Positions 46,883 to 56,342 of a stretch of 64,000 nucleotides of DNA are shown piece by piece. A model generated the notes under the pieces. The model did no database searches. It was given only the letters and a program-made list of their open reading frames with translations, and had not been told where the DNA came from. Position 1 is the stretch's first letter. Each line of letters opens with the position of its first letter. The DNA is from Perkinsela sp. pyNocScin1 (lineage: Eukaryota > Euglenozoa > Kinetoplastea > Prokinetoplastida > Perkinselidae), in NCBI GenBank assembly GCA_964019655.1, contig CAXHTR010000005.1, positions 186,001 to 250,000 on the forward strand, written 5' to 3'. The position numbers and the translations under genes were made by a program.

Positions 46883-48310
46883 ATGACCAAGAACGCCAGA
46901 AGTGTAGCACAAGAGATGTGCACTTTTCTCCGAGATTCTGTTTCCCCATTTCATGTTGTGAAGAGCGTGAGGGAAATGCTTGTTGCCGCAGGCTTTGTCG
47001 AGATTCAAGAACAGTTCATTGCGCATAAGTGGAAGGATGTACAACGGGGCGGTAAATACTTCACAACTCGAAACGAGTCCTCTATTGCCGCCTTTGTTGT
47101 CGGAGAGCATTTTCAAAGTGATGCAGGGGCTACTGTGATTGTGGCTCATACAGACTCACCGGCATTGATTCTGAAACCCAGATGTGCGATCGAATCTAAT
47201 GGAATGCAACAATTGGGCGTCCAATGCTATGGAGGTGGTCTTTGGCACACTTGGCTTGACCGTGATTTATCTCTCGCTGGACGTGTAATCTTACAAGAGC
47301 GAAAAGCTGTCGGTGCTAAACAAAACAAAAAACATCGTGCCAGCCTCTATTCGCATCTTGTTAATCTTGAGAAGCCCATTGCCATCATTCCAAATCTCGC
47401 AATACATCTCCAAACTGCAGAAGAGCGCGAGAAGCTAAGTATTAATAAGGAGAAACACTTAGTTCCAATACTTATGAACCTTTCATCTGACAATCATAGT
47501 AAAAGCACATGCCTTCCCCACGCATTATCTGACGAGATCCTGAGATCTATACACCGCTCACCTGATCGATATGAGATCATAGATCATGAACTTTATCTTT
47601 ATGATTCAAACCAAGCACAACTTACTGGATTAAAGGGCGAGTTTCTGAGCTCAGCGAGGCTGGATAATCTTGCAAGCTGCTACGCTGCGACGAAGGCGCT
47701 TCTACAGAGCAAAGCAACCCTTCAAAGAAGCCGGCAGGCGCACATCATGGTATTGTTTGACAACGAAGAAGTAGGCTCAAACTCGTTCGCAGGGGCAGAG
47801 GGAAACCTTTTGTCAAATGTCATTGAGCTCTTATGTGAGATAGGAGGCAGTAAATCACCTGCAAATATGACCAAGCAAACGTTTACAGCCAAATCTTTTT
47901 GTATTTCAGCTGACTGTGGGCATGCTGTCCATCCGAACTACGCAGACCGACACGAAAGTCAACATATGCCGCAGATCAATGGAGGAATTACTCTTAAGCA
48001 CAATGCTTCGATGAAATATGCGACGCGATCTTTGTCAAGCGCAATAATACGGGCGATAGCTGCAGAGGCGCACATAGGTTTGCAAGATGTTGTAGGCAGA
48101 AACGATAAACCGTGTGGGAGCACAGTTGGACCAATAGTCTCCTCCCAAACAGGTATTTCTACGGTTGACCTTGGAATTCCCCTTTGGGGAATGCATTCCA
48201 TTCGAGAAACCTGTGGAGTGGCTGATGTAACAGACTCAATCAACTTTTTCAGTCAGTTTTACTGTAGGTTCTTCGATATACAGAGCATGCACCAAGCTTG
48301 TGAATCCTAG
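46883..48310 (+). CDS. DNPEP: Aspartyl aminopeptidase (M18)
   Basis: M18 aminopeptidases are dodecameric di-zinc enzymes that remove N-terminal Asp or Glu. The 475-residue product shows the metal-binding blocks in order: ATVIVAHTDSPALILKP (His and catalytic Asp), LSSARLDNLASCYAATKAL, IMVLFDNEEVGSNSFAGAEGNLL (two Glu), ISADCGHAVHPNYADRHESQHMP and PLWGMHSIRETCGVADV with the final His. Length and motif order are standard. The first 20 residues look cytosolic. The start at 46883 is 73 bases after the preceding stop. Confidence 0.96.
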   Translation: MTKNARSVAQEMCTFLRDSVSPFHVVKSVREMLVAAGFVEIQEQFIAHKWKDVQRGGKYFTTRNESSIAAFVVGEHFQSDAGATVIVAHTDSPALILKPRCAIESNGMQQLGVQCYGGGLWHTWLDRDLSLAGRVILQERKAVGAKQNKKHRASLYSHLVNLEKPIAIIPNLAIHLQTAEEREKLSINKEKHLVPILMNLSSDNHSKSTCLPHALSDEILRSIHRSPDRYEIIDHELYLYDSNQAQLTGLKGEFLSSARLDNLASCYAATKALLQSKATLQRSRQAHIMVLFDNEEVGSNSFAGAEGNLLSNVIELLCEIGGSKSPANMTKQTFTAKSFCISADCGHAVHPNYADRHESQHMPQINGGITLKHNASMKYATRSLSSAIIRAIAAEAHIGLQDVVGRNDKPCGSTVGPIVSSQTGISTVDLGIPLWGMHSIRETCGVADVTDSINFFSQFYCRFFDIQSMHQACES

Positions 48311-48379
48311 GGAAAGCTTGGAGAATATTTTTGCATTGAAATTACAGATTAATGATATTCTTTCTTGTATTTATTAACT

Positions 48380-49303
48380 ATGCGCGGAGACAATTTTCGT
48401 GGCCGAGGAGGCTTTAGAGGAAGAGGTTTCGGAGGAGGCGAGAGAGGGTTCGGCCGTGGTGGTCGTGGGGACTCTCGAGGAGGAAGAGGTCGTGGCGGGC
48501 GTGGGGGCCGTGGAGGTCTTGGCTTCAAGGGCGGCGCGAAAGCAGTCGTGATTCCACACTTGCGACATCCCGGCATTTTCATAGCTAAAGGAAAACAAGA
48601 CGTACTAGCCACGCTCAACATGGTCGATGGAGTTTCTGTATACGGTGAGAAACGCGTAGAAGTTACCGTCGATGGGGAGACGAAGACTGATGAAAGTGGC
48701 AACGTCGTCCCGCTGAAGAAAGAATATCGTATGTGGAACCCTTACCGCAGTAAGCTTGCCTCAGCTATTTATAATGGAATCGAGCGCTGTTATATAGGTC
48801 CTGGAAGCAAAGTTCTTTACCTTGGAGCAGCAAGCGGGACTACAGTATCACACGTCAGTGATATCGTTGGCCCTGAGGGCCTCGTATATGCTGTTGAGTT
48901 TAGTCAGCGGGTCGGAAGAGACCTGGTAGAGATGTCTAAGAAACGACAAAACATCTTACCAGTGATTGAAGATGCTCGTCACCCCTGGAAATACCGAATG
49001 CTCGTGGGCATGGTAGATACAATTTTCATGGATGTCGCCCAGCCAGACCAAGCACGAATCCTGTCATTGAATGCGCAATACTTTTTAAAGAACGATGGAA
49101 ACTACATAATCTCCATTAAAGCAAATTGCATCGACTCAACACTTGCTCCAGAGGTTGTTTTCGCGAAGGAAGTTGAGCAGCTTAAAAGAGACGCGTTGAA
49201 ACCAAGAGAGCAAGTTACACTTGAGCCTTTTGAGCGTGATCACGCCGTAGTTTGCGGTACTTATCGCGCACTAAAAAAGGATAAGAAAGTCCATACAGAA
49301 TGA
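48380..49303 (+). CDS. FBL: Fibrillarin (Nop1), box C/D snoRNP 2'-O-methyltransferase
   Basis: Fibrillarin methylates rRNA in the nucleolus guided by box C/D snoRNAs. The start ATG 48380 ([16 protein letters not shown]) gives 307 residues. Residues 1-55 are a Gly/Arg-rich domain. The methyltransferase core reads [76 protein letters not shown] (SAM site), [33 protein letters not shown], and [24 protein letters not shown]. The [14 protein letters not shown] block and DVAQPDQ are diagnostic. A TTG 15 bases upstream is not considered a start. Confidence 0.98.
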   Translation: MRGDNFRGRGGFRGRGFGGGERGFGRGGRGDSRGGRGRGGRGGRGGLGFKGGAKAVVIPHLRHPGIFIAKGKQDVLATLNMVDGVSVYGEKRVEVTVDGETKTDESGNVVPLKKEYRMWNPYRSKLASAIYNGIERCYIGPGSKVLYLGAASGTTVSHVSDIVGPEGLVYAVEFSQRVGRDLVEMSKKRQNILPVIEDARHPWKYRMLVGMVDTIFMDVAQPDQARILSLNAQYFLKNDGNYIISIKANCIDSTLAPEVVFAKEVEQLKRDALKPREQVTLEPFERDHAVVCGTYRALKKDKKVHTE

Positions 49304-49394
49304 ATATGATATCACTGTGTGATTAACGGTGTATTCATGGTCTCTTGTTGCTGAGCACATAGCAACTTCAATTCTACCCTTTGTTTACGATTCA

Positions 49395-51071
49395 ATGGTT
49401 CATTTCCCGGATATAGTAGAGCCTACATCTGGGCGTGCAAATGGATTTACACGGCCGGAGAATGCACAATTTTTATATCAGGGCTATGTTCAGCAAGGCA
49501 GCCATGATCTTGAACCTGAACTGGGGAGAGAAAAAAGCACTCAAGAAACTTTAGACAATTTTGTGGAAGCGGACGACCTTCATAATTATCTTGATAACAG
49601 TGGCTGCGGTTTATATCCGGTTGACGAAGAATCAGCTGGTCATGGGTCCAAGATATGCAGCAGCTACCCATTCGAAAGTATTGTTACTCGTATGGTTAAA
49701 TGGAATATGGAAATCTATCAAGTGGAAAGTCATTGTGAGGGGAATCAAACGATACCTATCAGCTACAATATAGCATTTGAAATTCTAAACGAGATTCGTT
49801 GTATTGATAAGCAAGAGTATTTCACAAAATTCTTTGACTTTTTGGAGCATCAACTACTCTGTGGGATTCGGTTGCATGAGGAATCGCAGTTCTCCCAAAT
49901 TGCTGGACCACTTACTAAGGAGCGTACATCTATGGTCTCCTCGCCAGTTCTTGCGTGGCTCGAAGACTCTATTATACAAGTAGTCCAGCACACACTTACC
50001 ACACACTTTATCTCAGCTGATGTAGCTTCTGCGGCTCGGCAACTCTGGCTATCGATGCCGAGCATTTGGAAGTCTAAGAACATTTTACCCCAGCGGGTAT
50101 ATCTCCGTGATAAAGAAATTATCCACAGCGTGCCAAATGCCTTTTTTGAGTCATCTTTGGAAAGCCTTCTATCACTTGTGTGCGAGTACGATGCAAGTCA
50201 CTGCGATGCAACATTTTCGCACGATGTGCGCTCTATTCCAGGCTATGCCGATATGATTCCCTATCCGATATCGTTAGTCGACATGGTGAAGATGCGCACG
50301 GAAAAGCGTTACGAAACGGCACAGCAGTTATTCTATGATCTCCAGCTTATGCTTCTCAATTGTGCAATGTATAATCCGCCTAGCACAGCGTACTATAACC
50401 ATGCGAAGGCTATGTTCGGTCAGCTTTTTACATGGATGGTGCACAATAATACGCAGTACTGCTCCGCAAGTGGCTCGCCTTTTTTCATTGATTTTGAAGA
50501 GCATATTGTGAATAGCTGCATTGCGCTCAGACAAGGCCATCTTGCTAGCTTTATCTCCCTAAAGGCGGCACCCATGCGGGACTCTGAAGCTTTCCAGAGC
50601 GTGAAATTTTTTACAGCCCTCTATCGAGAGTTTGAGAGATTTCAGTATTTAAACCTACACTTCGAGCTCCCAAAAGTTAAGTCTTCGAATACTGATTACT
50701 TAACGTCCACAAGTCAGTTGTGCTTCGATAAAACAGTTTCACTTAGCCACAACGCCAATGTTTTCATACGACGAATTTTCTCGTGCATTCAGCATATTGC
50801 AAGATATGCACTACTGCCGTGTCAGGATGGTCGTGCAGACGGGGCGTATGATTTATCATTTCTCAATATCGAGGGCTTCAAATTCGACCCCCATGTTGTT
50901 GAGCAGCATCCAGTTATTCGGCATCGTTACTTATGCGTGCTGACAAATACTGATGAATCTCGGGCTGATCACGCACAGCTTTTACAAAGAATTGTGCATA
51001 GCGCTTTATTATGCTTCGCAAGGGGTGAAATGCTCCTGCATACAGAGCCGCGTCTCAATACATCAGTATAG
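49395..51071 (+). CDS. Bromodomain-containing protein
   Basis: A 558-residue frame from ATG 49395 (MVHFPDIVEP). Residues about 275-345 form a bromodomain: VRSIPGYADMIPYPISLVDMVKMRTEKRYETAQQLFYDLQLMLLNCAMYNPPSTAYYNHA, with the ZA-loop PxY region, the PxxLxxM, the YxxxxxxxxDxxLMxxNC core and the acetyl-lysine-binding Asn in MYNPPS. The flanks are helical but not recognised; no PHD, AT-hook or acetyltransferase domain was seen. The protein probably reads acetylated histones. Kinetoplastids have several bromodomain factors at transcription start regions, but equivalence with any one is not claimed. Confidence 0.85.
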   Translation: MVHFPDIVEPTSGRANGFTRPENAQFLYQGYVQQGSHDLEPELGREKSTQETLDNFVEADDLHNYLDNSGCGLYPVDEESAGHGSKICSSYPFESIVTRMVKWNMEIYQVESHCEGNQTIPISYNIAFEILNEIRCIDKQEYFTKFFDFLEHQLLCGIRLHEESQFSQIAGPLTKERTSMVSSPVLAWLEDSIIQVVQHTLTTHFISADVASAARQLWLSMPSIWKSKNILPQRVYLRDKEIIHSVPNAFFESSLESLLSLVCEYDASHCDATFSHDVRSIPGYADMIPYPISLVDMVKMRTEKRYETAQQLFYDLQLMLLNCAMYNPPSTAYYNHAKAMFGQLFTWMVHNNTQYCSASGSPFFIDFEEHIVNSCIALRQGHLASFISLKAAPMRDSEAFQSVKFFTALYREFERFQYLNLHFELPKVKSSNTDYLTSTSQLCFDKTVSLSHNANVFIRRIFSCIQHIARYALLPCQDGRADGAYDLSFLNIEGFKFDPHVVEQHPVIRHRYLCVLTNTDESRADHAQLLQRIVHSALLCFARGEMLLHTEPRLNTSV

Positions 51072-51115
51072 CGAGCTTTGACAATCATTTTAAACTAAAA
51101 AGTCAATCTTTCACC

Positions 51116-51142
51116 TTTGATTATTCCCAAATTCTTTTGTAG
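51116..51142 (+). promoter_or_regulatory. Possible trans-splice acceptor before the NXT1-like gene
   Basis: A pyrimidine-rich stretch (TTTGATTATTCCCAAATTCTTTTG) ends in TAG at 51140-51142, nine bases before the ATG at 51152. This is the typical layout of a spliced-leader acceptor; no direct evidence is available. Confidence 0.35.
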
Positions 51143-51151
51143 ATAGTATAT

Positions 51152-51583
51152 ATGATCGTAGCGGATTTGAAAGAAAATCAAGCAAGGGTGGCCATGAAAG
51201 GCAAAGAGTTTGCCGGGAAATACTACAAGATTTTTGACGAAACCACCCCAGAAGAGCGCATGACAAAGCTTACTGAGCTATACGTAGACGGTGGTAGCTC
51301 GATTTACTGGAACGGGCACAGCAGTGAGAATGCTGGAGGAGCAAAGAAGCTTTTAGGCCTTGTTCTTGCTCTAATGCCGTCGACGAAGCACCAAATCGCG
51401 TCCATTGATGCGCAAGCACTTCCACGATGTTGCAATGCTGACTTCTTTATTCTCACAATCACTGGTAAATGCACGTACAACAACGAAATTGCTCGCTCGT
51501 TTTTTCATACGCTTATTGTGAGGCAGCATGAAGACAAGCACTACATTCTGGAAGATGATTTCCGATGGCTCGCTGATCGCTAA
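51152..51583 (+). CDS. NXT1: NTF2-like mRNA export factor (NXT1/p15-like)
   Basis: A 143-residue NTF2-fold protein. It starts with the long helix (KEFAGKYYKIFDE), followed by LTELYVDGGSSIYWNGH, in which the WNG turn favours p15/NXT1 over RanGDP-binding NTF2. It continues with LMPSTKHQIASIDAQALP (NXT1: LPSSEFQIxxVDCQPV), FFILTITGKCTYN and FFHTLIVRQ..HYILEDDFRWL. NXT1 heterodimerises with the NXF1/Mex67 mRNA exporter at the nuclear pore. The partner is not in the window. Confidence 0.82.
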   Translation: MIVADLKENQARVAMKGKEFAGKYYKIFDETTPEERMTKLTELYVDGGSSIYWNGHSSENAGGAKKLLGLVLALMPSTKHQIASIDAQALPRCCNADFFILTITGKCTYNNEIARSFFHTLIVRQHEDKHYILEDDFRWLADR

Positions 51584-51914
51584 TGAAAAAAATTATGTCA
51601 TTTTCTTCACCATTAAGCTATCTTTCGCTTTGATTTTCAACCTTAAAATATGATATTTTCATGCATTCGGCTACTTCGCGATATTAGAATCATTGCAGGG
51701 TTCACCTTCTGATAAAGCTTTGGAGTTTCCGAAAGAATTTTTACACCTTGGTCTAGCAGAAATGGACAAGCCTTCATGATTACCCCAGCGTGATTGATAG
51801 TAAGCGATAATTTGACGCATTTGAAATGAATACGCTACGCGTTAATTAACTTTATCTTGTTCTAAGCGAATGTACGAGCGACACTCGCTATGTGATATTA
51901 TGCTACTCTAATCA
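51584..51914. other. Non-coding gap, AT- and pyrimidine-rich
   Basis: About 330 bases between NXT1-like and SDHAF3. No frame of note was seen. A small hairpin AGCGA/TCGCT sits near 51880. Several pyrimidine runs are present, the last about 50-60 bases before the SDHAF3 start. Confidence 0.4.
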
Positions 51915-52223
51915 ATGGAATTCGGTTCAAATAGTTGGAAGAGCATGGTTTTACTCTTGTACCGAACATTACTCCGTACGCACGAGCAGATACTGATCCC
52001 ATCACAGCGCTCCCTTGGTGACGCTATGGTGAAGCAGGAGTTTCGGGTGCATAAGAAAGTTCAGGATGAAGCACGTGCGCGCGAATTTATAAAAAGCTGG
52101 CTCCAGTATCTCGAAATATTGCAGCAGAGCAGCTTCTTGCCCTCCATCGACCCATCGAAATTCACGGATGATCAGCTGAGAAAAGTACAGAGCATACGCC
52201 AGAAAATTCTTAAGCATGTCTAA
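51915..52223 (+). CDS. SDHAF3: SDHAF3/Sdh7 (ACN9), LYR-motif complex II assembly factor
   Basis: SDHAF3 is a matrix LYR protein that protects and matures the succinate dehydrogenase iron-sulfur subunit. The 102-residue product opens with the LYR motif in MVLLLYRTLLRTHEQIL, followed by the ACN9-specific segment RSLGDAMVKQEFRVHKKV (family LGDxYVKxEFRxHK) and the C-terminal FIKSWLQYLEILQQ. Length is typical. Its client, the C-terminal half of SDH2, is encoded 39 kb upstream in the same window. Confidence 0.9.
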   Translation: MEFGSNSWKSMVLLLYRTLLRTHEQILIPSQRSLGDAMVKQEFRVHKKVQDEARAREFIKSWLQYLEILQQSSFLPSIDPSKFTDDQLRKVQSIRQKILKHV

Positions 52224-52364
52224 GATATCTTCTACGGCAGCTCTGTAACCAGTTCAATTGGGTGATTATTGGATATATTTTAGACAATTATACGTTGCTA
52301 TGATTTCTACGCGCTTTCCTTTTTTATAAATTCATCAGTTTTGTCGCCAAACGTCGAGAACATC

Positions 52365-53465
52365 ATGACTGCAGTGATGGCTGCAGCAACCGTCGTGGCA
52401 TTTTATGCACAGTCTGGAGCGAAAAAGGGAATGGAGAGCATTTTAGACCATACTGGGATTCCGACAATGATAGTTGATACCAGAGACGCGATAGTCAGGT
52501 ACGTGAACGAGCGAATTCGGAATCAGCCAAGAGCCATTACCGCTCCTCTGCCACAGAAGTCAAGTGAAGACTTGAAAGAATCACTCAAAAAAGAAGACAC
52601 GAACTTTAAGCGCTTCATTTACACCCTCAATGTACTCAATGTTGCTATCACGATATACCTTGTAGGCGCACATCCGTTGAAGTTCTATCTTTGGCAAGGC
52701 CCTCAGTCTATCATTCTTTTGGCCATTCGGTGGTACACCTTCCGCCAGCAGAAGCAGCACTACCTCCTTTATGATTTTTGCTACTGGGCTAACTTTCTAT
52801 GCATCATTTACCCATGGTGCTACTCTCACTCTGCACAAGCATTCCAAATACTGTTTCTTGTTGCTAATGGGCCAATCGCTTGGGCTGTATTGGTTTTTTC
52901 GCAGTCCCTTGTGTTTCACTCGCCACCACATATGACAAGCATCTTTATTCATGTGAGCCCAATGCTGTTGAGTTACTGCATCAGATGGTATGACTCTTCT
53001 CAAGCTAAAAAAACTTTCGCAGTCTGTAAAAACTTCCCCGAGTGCGATGATGTGACAGCATCAGACCTTATGAGTAATGCAAATGTGCGATTCTATGCTT
53101 TGTGGTGCATATTGTACTTCTTTTGGGTCTTCGTAGTTCTGAACGACAGAATCAAAACCCGTGGCTACCATACGCTTTTCGATCGCGTGGCTCGAAAGTG
53201 GCCTTCAATCATGAAGATTTCAAGCATAGACTTCGTACGAAAGTTTGTTTATCTGTTTATTCACTTCGTTCTCTCCAACTTTGCTATGCTGGTAGCAACG
53301 TATTGTTGGAGTCACTTCTGGGCACATGTTGGGCTCATTCTGCTCATTACTGCCATCGCCTCATGGAATGCTGCGGGTCACTACAACGTATCTGCGATCA
53401 TGCGTGCATCATTCAACTCGAGAAGGCGACGAAAGATTCGTGTCATCACATCCGAGCACCGATGA
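52365..53465 (+). CDS. GPC1: Glycerophosphocholine acyltransferase 1 (Gpc1 family)
   Basis: Gpc1 acylates glycerophosphocholine to lysophosphatidylcholine in the ER membrane. The first ATG is at 52365; the frame is open upstream with TTG only. The 366-residue product is polytopic with about eight segments. The diagnostic region is YDFCYWANFLCIIYPW followed by VANGPIAWAVLVFSQSLVFHSPPHMTSIFIHVSPMLLSYCIRW, which matches the family NGPLAWAIxxxxNSLVFHSLDKxTSxFIHxxP. The C-terminal WNAAGHYN and basic tail also fit. Confidence 0.9.
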   Translation: MTAVMAAATVVAFYAQSGAKKGMESILDHTGIPTMIVDTRDAIVRYVNERIRNQPRAITAPLPQKSSEDLKESLKKEDTNFKRFIYTLNVLNVAITIYLVGAHPLKFYLWQGPQSIILLAIRWYTFRQQKQHYLLYDFCYWANFLCIIYPWCYSHSAQAFQILFLVANGPIAWAVLVFSQSLVFHSPPHMTSIFIHVSPMLLSYCIRWYDSSQAKKTFAVCKNFPECDDVTASDLMSNANVRFYALWCILYFFWVFVVLNDRIKTRGYHTLFDRVARKWPSIMKISSIDFVRKFVYLFIHFVLSNFAMLVATYCWSHFWAHVGLILLITAIASWNAAGHYNVSAIMRASFNSRRRRKIRVITSEHR

Positions 53466-53560
53466 TAGATCGCGCACGCATTTAATACTTAAGCGAATGA
53501 AAGCGCTGTGAATCATACCACGTAATTTGATACACGCTTTGAAGATTAAGAAATGTAAGT

Positions 53561-55075
53561 ATGCCCAAGCAGTGCGAAACATTGGCAGATGAGCTCAACA
53601 AGCTATTGAACATTCGTGACCTGACGTCTGAAAACGAATGTTTTCAGGTGCGCAAACCAAAAAAGGCTATACCGCAGAAAAAAAGGGTTATATTTCCAGT
53701 GTCTAATGTGCCATCCAAAGAAAATGAGAGCAGCAGTGAAGAGGAAATGAGTATCAGCGTAAGCAGCGTAGTACATCGTCAGAGGAGAAAGGATTCTCGT
53801 GATAAAGAAGATGAATCGAGAAAATTCGATCAAATCCTTGGAAAATTTAGCTCAGATGCTGCTCAAAGAAAAAATAAAGATCATGAAAATCAGATCAATA
53901 GTATAAAGCGCAAGGCCCTGTGTCCGGATTTACACAATCTGCATGCAGATAAGGAGCTCATGCGGATGCTCTCCCCCAAAGCTGGCGCAAAGTTGCGCTC
54001 AAAATTATCTCATTCGGACAAAAGAAATCCTTTCCACGGTCTTTCTTTAAAAAACAAGACATTTTCAACGCGCCAAAGTTATGTGGGTGAGCTCAAGAAT
54101 ACGTCCAATAATAACTCTCACGAGACTCTTCAATTGATGTACACAGCAGAGCAGAACATTGTTAGCCATGAAGCCGAAGTTCTTGCCTCACTCGGTGATA
54201 TTAACGGTCTTCAGCACTTACTCTCGCGATACCCATGCCAATTGGATGTGCTGTACCTAGCATTCACATTTTTGTTCCTCGCAGGGGAGTCTTCTGAAGC
54301 TAGAGAGCTTCTTGATCACGCGCTCTTCTGCTTGGGGAATATCAAGGCTCATTTTCGGTTCTCTTGGTGTGACTCCTATGCAACAAGAGTTGTTCCTTAC
54401 TCAATACAATCGAACCGAATTATATTTCATGTAATGTCTGCGTACGCAAATGCTTTACTTAAACAAAGCTTGACAATCACAGGATTCGAGGTACTTCGGA
54501 TGCTTTGGAACCTCGACCCGCGCGACCCTCTGCATACGATTTTCAACCTCGAGTATTCGGGCCTTAAAAATTGCACATTTGCTAAGCTCCTCGAATTTCT
54601 CCATGCACTCCCCTCTTCCTACCAAAATATGCCGAATATTCTTTACACAAAGGCTTTGTGTACATACAGTATTGCCCATTCCACTGGAGGGTCGGAAAAG
54701 GAAAGCACTGTGTTACTCACCAATGCATTGTGCACATTTCCAACATATGTACGATGCCTGTATCCTAATAGCTGGAAGGAACTTATGCCGCAGGCCCCAA
54801 ACGAAGCGAATGAGCACAAATTTGTTGAGAAGTTGTGCTTAATCAGTGCGACACGTAATGGACAATTCTGGCACAGAGACCACGTTTTACAATGGATTAC
54901 ACGCGCATGTGAGAGTGTCCCACGCAACGACGCAACGCAAAAACAGCTCAGTCGAAACGCAAAGCTCGAGCTTCTCTCATCTGATGTTATCGATTTCTAC
55001 GCAGAGGTTTCTCTGGAATCCGTGCTCGGTAAGCAGACATCGATTCCTACTGAATTGCTGAGCGGGGAGAGCTGA
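53561..55075 (+). CDS. TCF25: TCF25/Rqc1-family protein
   Basis: TCF25/Rqc1 is part of the ribosome-associated quality-control complex that marks stalled nascent chains. The 504-residue protein has a charged, disordered N-terminus (residues 1-190), then the family helical domain: LLSRYPCQLDVLYLAFTFLFLAGESSEARELLDHALFCL, RVVPYSIQSNRIIFHVMSAYANALLKQSLTITGFEVLRMLWNLDPRDPLHTIFNLEY and LPSSYQNMPNILYTKALCTYSI. The order (NPYHxDxLLxL, ENRxFF, ALExxKLLLSLDPxDP) is that of TCF25. The N-terminus lacks an obvious RING. Confidence 0.87.
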   Translation: MPKQCETLADELNKLLNIRDLTSENECFQVRKPKKAIPQKKRVIFPVSNVPSKENESSSEEEMSISVSSVVHRQRRKDSRDKEDESRKFDQILGKFSSDAAQRKNKDHENQINSIKRKALCPDLHNLHADKELMRMLSPKAGAKLRSKLSHSDKRNPFHGLSLKNKTFSTRQSYVGELKNTSNNNSHETLQLMYTAEQNIVSHEAEVLASLGDINGLQHLLSRYPCQLDVLYLAFTFLFLAGESSEARELLDHALFCLGNIKAHFRFSWCDSYATRVVPYSIQSNRIIFHVMSAYANALLKQSLTITGFEVLRMLWNLDPRDPLHTIFNLEYSGLKNCTFAKLLEFLHALPSSYQNMPNILYTKALCTYSIAHSTGGSEKESTVLLTNALCTFPTYVRCLYPNSWKELMPQAPNEANEHKFVEKLCLISATRNGQFWHRDHVLQWITRACESVPRNDATQKQLSRNAKLELLSSDVIDFYAEVSLESVLGKQTSIPTELLSGES

Positions 55076-55229
55076 TACACTGACCAATGGCAATCACATC
55101 AAGAGCGAAGAAGTCGGCTGATAAGGCGTCGTTCGATTCTGTAAAGAGGAGCCTCGTGAAGCATTTCTTGAACGCTTAGCATCGAAAAATATTTCGTATA
55201 TATGCTAGCCATGTTTATCTATTCACTCA

Positions 55230-56249
55230 ATGTCTGTAAGTTCTGTCCATACCCAGAACGTTTGCGTTCAGTTTGCACCGAACCTTCCAGCGAGCTATTT
55301 GGAGGAACTCCAGATCGCCTTAAGGGCAACAGGCGAATGTCAACTCGAAAGTGAGCCATGCCTTGAAACTCGCATTTTTGACTGGATGCTTATGATAGAG
55401 TCCCCAGAGAGTCGATGGGGCGATGAATGTGAAATACAGACGAAATATGAGTACACTTTTTATAAGGGAAAGCAGAAACTTTTAGATGTACATATCAGGC
55501 AGGGTGTTCCTCTTTCACGATCAAAAGCAAAAAAACTTGGCGTTTTCATGATAATTCAAAGCCTCCAAAGCTTTCATCACTTGATGCACAATATTGCGAG
55601 CAAAGAAATGAGCCAGTTTGATTCAATTATCCTCATCTTTCATCCGTGTGTAGACGTGAAGGAATCACTTAAGATCGATCCGCAAGGTGATGGTATTTCC
55701 TCTGTGTCATGCGTTCCTGACATGTTGCTACAAACTTTCGTTCATAATACATCTATCTTACGCCAAGGTGATGAAAGTGCGAAGAAGAATACACTGCAAG
55801 TCATTCGCTCGACAAACACTTCCGGATCATCGCACATAATAGACTTTTTGAGATATTTACTGAAACCTCGCATCAGAATATTCAATTCCACTAAGTCTAA
55901 AAAGAAAAAACGCACAGAAGCACAAGCTTATGTGAGCACCGAATTTACCCAAGAAGATGCTGAGACTGTAGGATTTTCGCAGAGTAAAAAGCAGCCTTCT
56001 GTGAAGTCTAGCATCTTCTACACCATGCTGTGTGCGATTCCGGGTATAATTCCATCACGAGCTCACGCAATACAAACTATTTTTCCAACAATGTATGACC
56101 TTCTCGATGCATACTCTCGATGCAAGGTTGATCCGAAAAAATATCTTTCGCGTGTACTGAGCGAAAAGTGCTCAATCGATATCGGAGACTTTGCCTCAGA
56201 ATCTGTGTATGAAGCGCTTTGTTGCGACATGCTACAAAGCTCACTATAA
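55230..56249 (+). CDS. EME1-like XPF-family protein, nuclease site not conserved
   Basis: A 339-residue protein. The C-terminal 90 residues match the (HhH)2 end of XPF/EME1-family proteins: SSIFYTMLCAIPGIIPSRAHAIQTIFPTMYDLLDAYSRC (family LxxIPGVSxxxAxAIxxxYPTxxxLxxAY). The N-terminal part has a Rossmann-like core (SIILIFHPCVD). The catalytic GDxxxERKxxxD of the nuclease subunit is absent, which suits the non-catalytic partner EME1 rather than Mus81. Mus81-EME1 resolves branched DNA. Mus81 is not in the window; the partner role is inferred. Confidence 0.68.
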   Translation: MSVSSVHTQNVCVQFAPNLPASYLEELQIALRATGECQLESEPCLETRIFDWMLMIESPESRWGDECEIQTKYEYTFYKGKQKLLDVHIRQGVPLSRSKAKKLGVFMIIQSLQSFHHLMHNIASKEMSQFDSIILIFHPCVDVKESLKIDPQGDGISSVSCVPDMLLQTFVHNTSILRQGDESAKKNTLQVIRSTNTSGSSHIIDFLRYLLKPRIRIFNSTKSKKKKRTEAQAYVSTEFTQEDAETVGFSQSKKQPSVKSSIFYTMLCAIPGIIPSRAHAIQTIFPTMYDLLDAYSRCKVDPKKYLSRVLSEKCSIDIGDFASESVYEALCCDMLQSSL

Positions 56250-56342
56250 TACTGGCCCAATCAGTTGGTGTCAATGGATATGTAGGTATTCATTTATCCT
56301 CATTTGCGTCTCTGTTTAAGCTAAAGATGAATTCTGCTAAGA

